Of a stretch of DNA of 64,000 nucleotides, positions 62,690 through 64,000 are shown piece after piece (position 1 is the first letter of the stretch; each line of letters starts with the position of its first letter). The notes below the pieces were generated by a model. It was not told the DNA's origin. It saw only the letters and a list, made by a program, of their open reading frames with translations, and ran no database searches. The DNA is from Glycomyces paridis (lineage in GTDB: Bacteria; Actinomycetota; Actinomycetes; Mycobacteriales; Micromonosporaceae), in the NCBI RefSeq assembly GCF_004912155.1, contig NZ_STGX01000002.1, forward strand, positions 327,030 through 391,029, in the 5' to 3' direction. The position numbers were made by a program, and so were the translations under genes.

Positions 62690-62871
62690 CCTCCGGTACG
62701 GGGCGATACACCGCCGCGCGGGCCGGGGACCCAGCCGCGTCGTCCCCCCTCGCCGCCACTCGGGCGGCGACCCGACGCATGGGGTGAATCCCGTTGCGGC
62801 CCAGCCGCAACGGGTAGGGCGCACTTCCCTGCCCGAACCCGACAGCTAACCCGGTAGGCGGACGAGGAAGA
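62690..62871 (+). promoter_or_regulatory. c-di-AMP riboswitch (ydaO/yuaA type)
   Basis: Conserved blocks of the class appear in order: GGGGACCCA (62725-62733), GGGGTGAATCC (62781-62791), and GAACCCGACAGCTAACCCGG followed by TAGGCGGACGAGG. It lies directly before an NlpC/P60 cell-wall hydrolase, the standard target in actinobacteria, where c-di-AMP binding turns expression off. Boundaries are approximate; no reading frame overlaps. Confidence 0.9.
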
Positions 62872-62882
62872 AAGGCCACCTC

Positions 62883-63896
62883 GTGGCTCAAGCCTGCTCG
62901 AATACCGACCACAGTTCCCGCGCCGGTGCCATCCTCCGACGCGTCGCCGCCTACACGGGCGTCACCCTCGCGACCGTCGGCCTCGTGACCGCGTTCGCGG
63001 GCTCGCACGCCGACGCGGCCGACATCGACTACGAGGCGGCCTCGGCCGCCGAGATCCAGGACCACCTGGACGACCTCACCACCGAACGCGACGACGCGGG
63101 CGCCGACCTCGCGGCGCTCCAGGCGCAGCTCGCCGACGCCCAGGCCGTCGTGGAGGCGGCCGCCGAGGCGTACGGCACCTCCGGCGCCCAGCTGACCGTC
63201 GTCACCGCGGCGGTCGAGTCCGCCGACGACGAGCTCGGCGCCAAGGTCTCCTCGCTCGTGACCTACGCGCAGGAGCAGACCGACAAGTTCGAGGAGGCGC
63301 AGGTCGCCTCCGAGGAGAGCGACCGCCTGGAGACCGAGATCGAAGCGGCCCAGAAGCAGGTCGCGGCCCTGGACTCGCAGATCGGCGAGGCCGAGAAGGC
63401 CTACGACGAGGCCGCGGAGGCCGAAGCCGCCGCCGAGGCGGAAGCGGCGGCGGCGACCGAGGCCGCCGAGTCCTCCGCTTCGTCCTCCGACTCCGGTTCC
63501 TCCTCGGATTCGGGCGACTCCTCCTCCGACTCGACCGCGGCCTACAGCTCCGACGCCGCCACCGCGGCCGTCCAGTTCGCGAAGGACCAGCTCGGCGAAT
63601 CGTACGTGTTCGGCGCCGCCGGCCCCGACACCTGGGACTGCTCGGGCCTCATCACCGGCGCCTACGGCGTCTCGGGCATCTCCCTGACCCACTCGACCTG
63701 GACCATGTGGGACGAGACCAGCGGGATCGACCGCAGCGACCTCAAGCCGGGCGACCTGGTCTTCTACAACGGCCAGAACCACGTCGCGATGTACATCGGC
63801 GACGGCCAGGTCATCCACGCGCCCAAGCCGGGCGACGTCGTGAAGATCTCCTCGCTCGACATGGGCATGTCGATCGACGGCTACCGCCGCGTCTGA
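62883..63896 (+). CDS. secreted NlpC/P60 peptidoglycan endopeptidase
   Basis: A 337-residue secreted hydrolase. A signal peptide (AYTGVTLATVGLVTAFAGSHADA) precedes a coiled coil of about 150 residues (EIQDHLDDLTTERDDAGADL), a Ser/Asp-rich linker, and an NlpC/P60 domain with catalytic Cys in DTWDCSGLITGAYG and His residues in NHVAMYIGDGQVIHAPKPG. It would cut peptide stems in the wall during growth or resuscitation. GTG 62883 follows GAAAGG. Expression is under the c-di-AMP riboswitch upstream. Confidence 0.93.
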   Translation: MAQACSNTDHSSRAGAILRRVAAYTGVTLATVGLVTAFAGSHADAADIDYEAASAAEIQDHLDDLTTERDDAGADLAALQAQLADAQAVVEAAAEAYGTSGAQLTVVTAAVESADDELGAKVSSLVTYAQEQTDKFEEAQVASEESDRLETEIEAAQKQVAALDSQIGEAEKAYDEAAEAEAAAEAEAAAATEAAESSASSSDSGSSSDSGDSSSDSTAAYSSDAATAAVQFAKDQLGESYVFGAAGPDTWDCSGLITGAYGVSGISLTHSTWTMWDETSGIDRSDLKPGDLVFYNGQNHVAMYIGDGQVIHAPKPGDVVKISSLDMGMSIDGYRRV

Positions 63897-63927
63897 CCGA
63901 AAGGTCCGAGCGCCACTCGCGTCCGCA

Positions 63928-64000
63928 CCCGCCCCGGCTGCAACAATGCCGGGCGGGTGCGACAGTGCCGGCAGGTACGGCAGTGCCGGCAGGTACGGCA
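63928..64000 (-). repeat. element copy G with flanking 18-bp tandem repeats, running off the window
   Basis: Two perfect copies of AGTGCCGGCAGGTACGGC (63964-63981, 63982-63999). On the minus strand the unit reads like the first half of the TGTCGNAC-N8 element (copy G), which follows it. Copy G forms a strong hairpin (GCACCCGCC / GGCGGGTGC). It lies behind the NlpC/P60 gene. Confidence 0.7.

Overview
The window is GC-rich (roughly 70 percent or more) and carries genes typical of a free-living actinomycete: a fused 2-oxoglutarate dehydrogenase E1 (kgd/sucA type), a WhiB regulator of the WhiB1/WblE type, PdtaS, nickel superoxide dismutase, STAS and RsbW-like switch proteins, actinobacterial sulfite reductase with APS reductase, and the rpsP-khpA-rimM-trmD-rplS-lepB-rnhB-DUF2469 block. 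The order resembles Micromonosporales/Glycomycetales-type genomes, but I cannot assign a genus. No tRNA, rRNA, CRISPR array, insertion sequence or prophage was seen.

Layout. 1-2844 holds the end of a family 2 encapsulin shell gene, then a short-chain prenyl diphosphate synthase and IspH: a probable terpenoid nanocompartment cluster. 2910-5376 has a DUF1349 protein, a VapBC toxin-antitoxin pair and a secreted hydrolase. 5547-9180 is nitrate assimilation (reductase and transporter). 9503-13393 has an ABC-2 exporter, RsmI and a membrane nuclease-like protein. 13454-17222 is a PhoP/PhoR-like two-component system followed by a membrane HtrA protease. 17525-21892 has a STAS protein and Kgd. 22115-25296 is a sugar ABC importer. 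25352-30860 has an SH3-like secreted protein, an MDR oxidoreductase, sodN, an RsbW-like kinase, whiB with a 768-bp gene-free upstream region carrying a perfect Rex operator, DagK and a membrane protein. 31137-34614 is sulfite/sulfate assimilation with a cysteine-containing leader peptide. 34738-40882 has a sortase-type surface protein, PdtaS, DUF2469, RNase HII and two signal peptidases. 41003-45080 is the ribosomal/tRNA-modification block with ProS. 45234-52680 has a P-type ATPase, a second drug-type ABC exporter and a large ATPase regulator. 53438-56861 has DapC, a ferredoxin, GNAT and membrane proteins. 57328-62221 has a SulP transporter, a heparinase-like protein, a MerR regulator and a spermidine-synthase-like protein. 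62883-63896 is an NlpC/P60 hydrolase behind a c-di-AMP (ydaO) riboswitch.

Themes. Redox and stress control recur (Rex site, WhiB, Ni-SOD, PhoPR-HtrA, STAS/RsbW). Many genes appear to be transcribed without a leader: a -10-like hexamer ends 6-8 nt before the start codon. The least explained signal is a family of at least eight intergenic elements with the layout TGTCGNAC-N8-YANNNT followed by a GGGG-rich arm, found mostly behind genes rather than in front of them; two lie in a local duplication at 30869-31164, two are 99 bp apart at 62262-62409, and one borders an 18-bp tandem repeat at the window end. The most interesting gene group is the encapsulin-prenyl synthase-IspH cluster.
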